Below are positions 33,181 to 35,371 of a DNA stretch of 35,371 nucleotides, one piece after another. Source of the stretch: Balneolales bacterium (GTDB lineage: Bacteria; Bacteroidota; Rhodothermia; Balneolales; Natronogracilivirgulaceae); the NCBI GenBank assembly GCA_007128855.1, contig SKWQ01000222.1, forward strand, positions 1 through 35,371, in the 5' to 3' direction. The position numbers and the translations under genes were made by a program. Position 1 is the first letter of the stretch; each line of letters begins with the position of its first letter. The notes beneath the pieces were generated by a model that was not told the origin of the DNA, searched no databases, and saw nothing but the letters and a program-made list of their open reading frames with translations.

Positions 33181-33225
33181 TCGCAAGTGCGACCGACAGC
33201 GGTTGCGCAGTAGTCGGCGCAACCG
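33181..33225. other. Two hairpins in the thrS-infC gap
   Basis: A 9-bp perfect stem CGGTTGCGC-AGTAGTCG-GCGCAACCG (33200-33225) and a 5-bp stem TCGCA-AG-TGCGA (33181-33192) lie between the thrS stop and the infC ribosome binding site. Neither is followed by a T-run on the minus strand. They may stabilise or process the transcript, or regulate infC. Confidence 0.55.
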
Positions 33226-33244
33226 GGAAGCGTTGCTATAAGTG

Positions 33245-35203
33245 TCAATCTTCATCCGGCAACGCCCTTTCAGCAACTTCCTTCTTTATTATCGAAAGAA
33301 ATTCGGAAAAATTAAAGCTTCCGATGTCACCTTTTTTGTGCTTTCGCACAGAAACGGTATCATTTTGCTTCTCTTTTTCACCTACAATCAACATGTACGG
33401 GATCTTTGACGTTTCCGCATTACGGATTTTTGCACCGATCTGTTCGCCCCTGAGGTCGCACTTCACCCGGATCCCGGCATCGGCCAGCTGCTTCCGGCAG
33501 GATTCGGCCACATCGTTGAACTGATCTGATACCGGTATGATGACCGCCTGCTGTGGGCTAAGCCATACCGGGAAATTCCCGGCAAAATGCTCAATCAGGA
33601 TGCTGGTGAAACGCTCCATGGATCCGAAAGGCGCCCTGTGGATGATGACCGGACGGTGTTTCTGGTTGTCCGAACCCACATAGGTCAGATTGAAGCGCTC
33701 GGGCATGACATAGTCCACCTGGACCGTTCCGAGCTGCCATTTCCTGCCGAGTGCATCGTGGATGATGAAATCGATTTTGGGACCGTAAAAACTGGCTTCG
33801 CCTTCGGCTATGCGGTATTGCAACCCCATTTCATCGGCGGCCTCCCTGATCTCGCGCTGCGCGCGGTCCCAGAGCCCGCGCTCCCCGCCGAATTTCTCAT
33901 CGTTGTCGTCCCGGAAGGACAGGCGGATGTCGACAGGCATATTGAATGTCGAGAATACAAATTGCGTAAGGTCGATGCAGTTTTTTATCTCATCCTTCAG
34001 CTGGTCATTGGTGCAATAGATATGCGCATCGTCCTGGGTGAAACCGCGCACCCGTGACAGCCCATTGAGTTCGCCGGACTGTTCGTAACGGTAGACTGTG
34101 CCGAATTCCGCAAGCCGGACGGGAAGGTCGCGGTAGCTGTGCATCTCATTATCGTAGATGCGATGGTGGTGCGGACAGTTCATGGGCTTGAGCAGGTACC
34201 CTTCGTCATCTACCTGCATGGGCGCGAACTGCGAATCCTTGTAGTAGGGGTAGTGCCCGGATGTGCGGTAGAGTTCCAGGTTTCCGATATGCGGGGTGAT
34301 CACCTCCTGGTAGCCGCGCCGCAGCTGCTCATCACGCAGGAACGCCTCAAGCGTACGCCGAAGGGTGGTTCCCCTGGGCAGCCACATGGGCAGGCCGCTT
34401 CCCACCATGCGGTCGATCATGTAGATACCGAGCTGCGGCCCCAGTTTCTTGTGATCCCGTTTTTTTGCCTCTTCCATCTGATGGAGGAAGGTGTCCAGCA
34501 TGCTTTTTTTCGGAAAGCTGATGCCGTAGATCCGGGTGAGCTGCTTGCTCTTGACATCGCCGCGCCAGTAGGCCCCGGCCGTGTTGAGCAGCTTGATGGC
34601 CTTGATGGATCCGGTGTCCGGTATGTGCGGACCCCGGCAAAGATCGGTGAAGTTGCCCTGTTTATAGAAGCTGATGGTGCCGTCCTCAAGTCCGGCCAGC
34701 AGATCCAGCTTGTAGGGATCGTCTTTTTCCCTGTAATGGGAAATTGCCTCATCCTTGGGGATCTCAAACCGTTCGAACCGGTTTTTCTGGCGTGCCAGCT
34801 CCTGCGTTTTCTGTTCGATGGCGGGAAGGTCCTCGCTGCTTATCGTCCGGTCCCCGAAATCGATGTCATAGTAGAATCCCTGTTCGATGGGCGGACCGAT
34901 CCCGAGCTTCACACCAGGGTAAAGCGCTTCTACGGCTTCGGCCATCACGTGTGCCGATGAGTGCCAGAACGCCATCCTCCCATCCTCGTCGTCCCAGGTG
35001 TTGATGGCGATCTTTCCACCGGTCGTGAGTGGACGGTGAAGGTCGAGCACGGTGTTGTCCACAGTGATGCTCAGTGCTTCGCGTGCCAGGCGTCCGGAGA
35101 TGGACTGTGCGATCTCGTGGCCGGTCACTCCGTGGTCGAAGGACTTTTGGCTGCCGTCGGGGAAGGTGAAGGTGAGTTTCTGGTTCTTGTTCTGATCTGA
35201 CAT
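33245..35203 (-). CDS. thrS: Threonyl-tRNA synthetase
   Basis: The ORF track starts at 35296; the ATG at 35203 begins the conserved TGS domain (LTFTFPDGSQKSFDHGVTGHEIA), giving 652 residues. The editing domain (about 70-230) has HSSAHVMAEAV (HxxxH), then DLCRGPHIPDTG. The class II catalytic core carries LKPMNCPHHHRIY with zinc-binding Cys, the motif 2 region RLAEFGTVYRYEQSGEL, RGFTQDDAHIYC, and the motif 3 segment HRAPFGSMERFTSILIEH. The anticodon-binding domain is the last ~110 residues (AVIIPVSDQFND, then DLRGEQIGAKIRNAE). thrS-infC-rpmI-rplT-pheST is the classical bacterial gene order. Confidence 0.97.
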   Translation of the reverse strand: MSDQNKNQKLTFTFPDGSQKSFDHGVTGHEIAQSISGRLAREALSITVDNTVLDLHRPLTTGGKIAINTWDDEDGRMAFWHSSAHVMAEAVEALYPGVKLGIGPPIEQGFYYDIDFGDRTISSEDLPAIEQKTQELARQKNRFERFEIPKDEAISHYREKDDPYKLDLLAGLEDGTISFYKQGNFTDLCRGPHIPDTGSIKAIKLLNTAGAYWRGDVKSKQLTRIYGISFPKKSMLDTFLHQMEEAKKRDHKKLGPQLGIYMIDRMVGSGLPMWLPRGTTLRRTLEAFLRDEQLRRGYQEVITPHIGNLELYRTSGHYPYYKDSQFAPMQVDDEGYLLKPMNCPHHHRIYDNEMHSYRDLPVRLAEFGTVYRYEQSGELNGLSRVRGFTQDDAHIYCTNDQLKDEIKNCIDLTQFVFSTFNMPVDIRLSFRDDNDEKFGGERGLWDRAQREIREAADEMGLQYRIAEGEASFYGPKIDFIIHDALGRKWQLGTVQVDYVMPERFNLTYVGSDNQKHRPVIIHRAPFGSMERFTSILIEHFAGNFPVWLSPQQAVIIPVSDQFNDVAESCRKQLADAGIRVKCDLRGEQIGAKIRNAETSKIPYMLIVGEKEKQNDTVSVRKHKKGDIGSFNFSEFLSIIKKEVAERALPDED

Positions 35204-35371
35204 GAATTCGGTTACGGTTTGTCGCTGGCTTTTTCGAAAATGGAAAATCGTAATAATATACGGTTTGATGCAACGAATATCCGGTCGGTAACGCAACCGG
35301 GTGGATATGCGTATGCGCGTGCTTCTGTTGGGGTGTCATTCTGTGCAGAAGCGGGGATTGCTGCGGCGGCC

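Noticed and set aside
1-35371. CRISPR arrays, insertion sequences, phage genes or defence islands
   Set aside because: No regularly spaced repeats, transposase or integrase motifs, or terminal inverted repeats were seen; gene content is housekeeping throughout.

Overview
This 35.4 kb window looks like a core-genome chromosomal segment from a moderately GC-rich member of the Bacteroidota/Balneolota/Rhodothermota group. The evidence is a DUF2480 gene beside a suf cluster, Bacteroidota-style promoter elements (TTTG, then TAnnTTTG), a Bacteroidetes-type PheS, and outer-membrane lipoprotein and BamD genes. The lineage assignment is an inference. I saw no mobile element, CRISPR array, tRNA or rRNA.

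Layout: (1) 1-3969 (+) is the end of a suf Fe-S cluster locus: the sufD 3' end, sufS, sufU, an Nfu-type scaffold, an A-type carrier and a DUF2480 gene. (2) 4088-7610 (+) holds isoprenoid genes (type 2 IPP isomerase, prenyl diphosphate synthase), then bamD and nadD. (3) tadA (-) is divergent from apt (+). (4) 9047-10815 (+) is an unrecognised pair, a small lipoprotein and a coiled-coil, C-terminally anchored membrane protein, closed by a strong terminator. (5) 18597-10987 (-) reads as an envelope operon: two PpiC/SurA-like lipoproteins, a SurA-like periplasmic isomerase, a MoxR AAA ATPase and a large VWA membrane protein. (6) nupC and tdk (-) form a nucleoside salvage pair. (7) ppc and a DUF2721 gene lie on the + strand. 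(8) 35203-24687 (-) is a long translation/division segment: thrS, infC, rpmI, rplT, pheS, pheT, a coiled-coil gene, zapA, a probable 6S RNA, ymdB, lolD and a YfgM-like TPR membrane gene.

The most interesting signals are regulatory and lie in the translation segment. infC appears to start at an ATC codon behind a perfect AAGGAG, and the ORF track misses this start. A structured element followed by eight Ts lies between infC and rpmI and could be an L20-type autoregulatory site. A strong terminator separates rplT from pheS. An unannotated structured RNA between zapA and ymdB folds like 6S RNA. The three consecutive SurA/PpiC genes upstream of moxR-VWA, and the lipoprotein/coiled-coil pair, are the least explained protein-coding parts.

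All calls come from reading the sequence; no database search was possible. Start codons were moved downstream or upstream of the ORF track where homology, lipobox or RBS evidence supports it.
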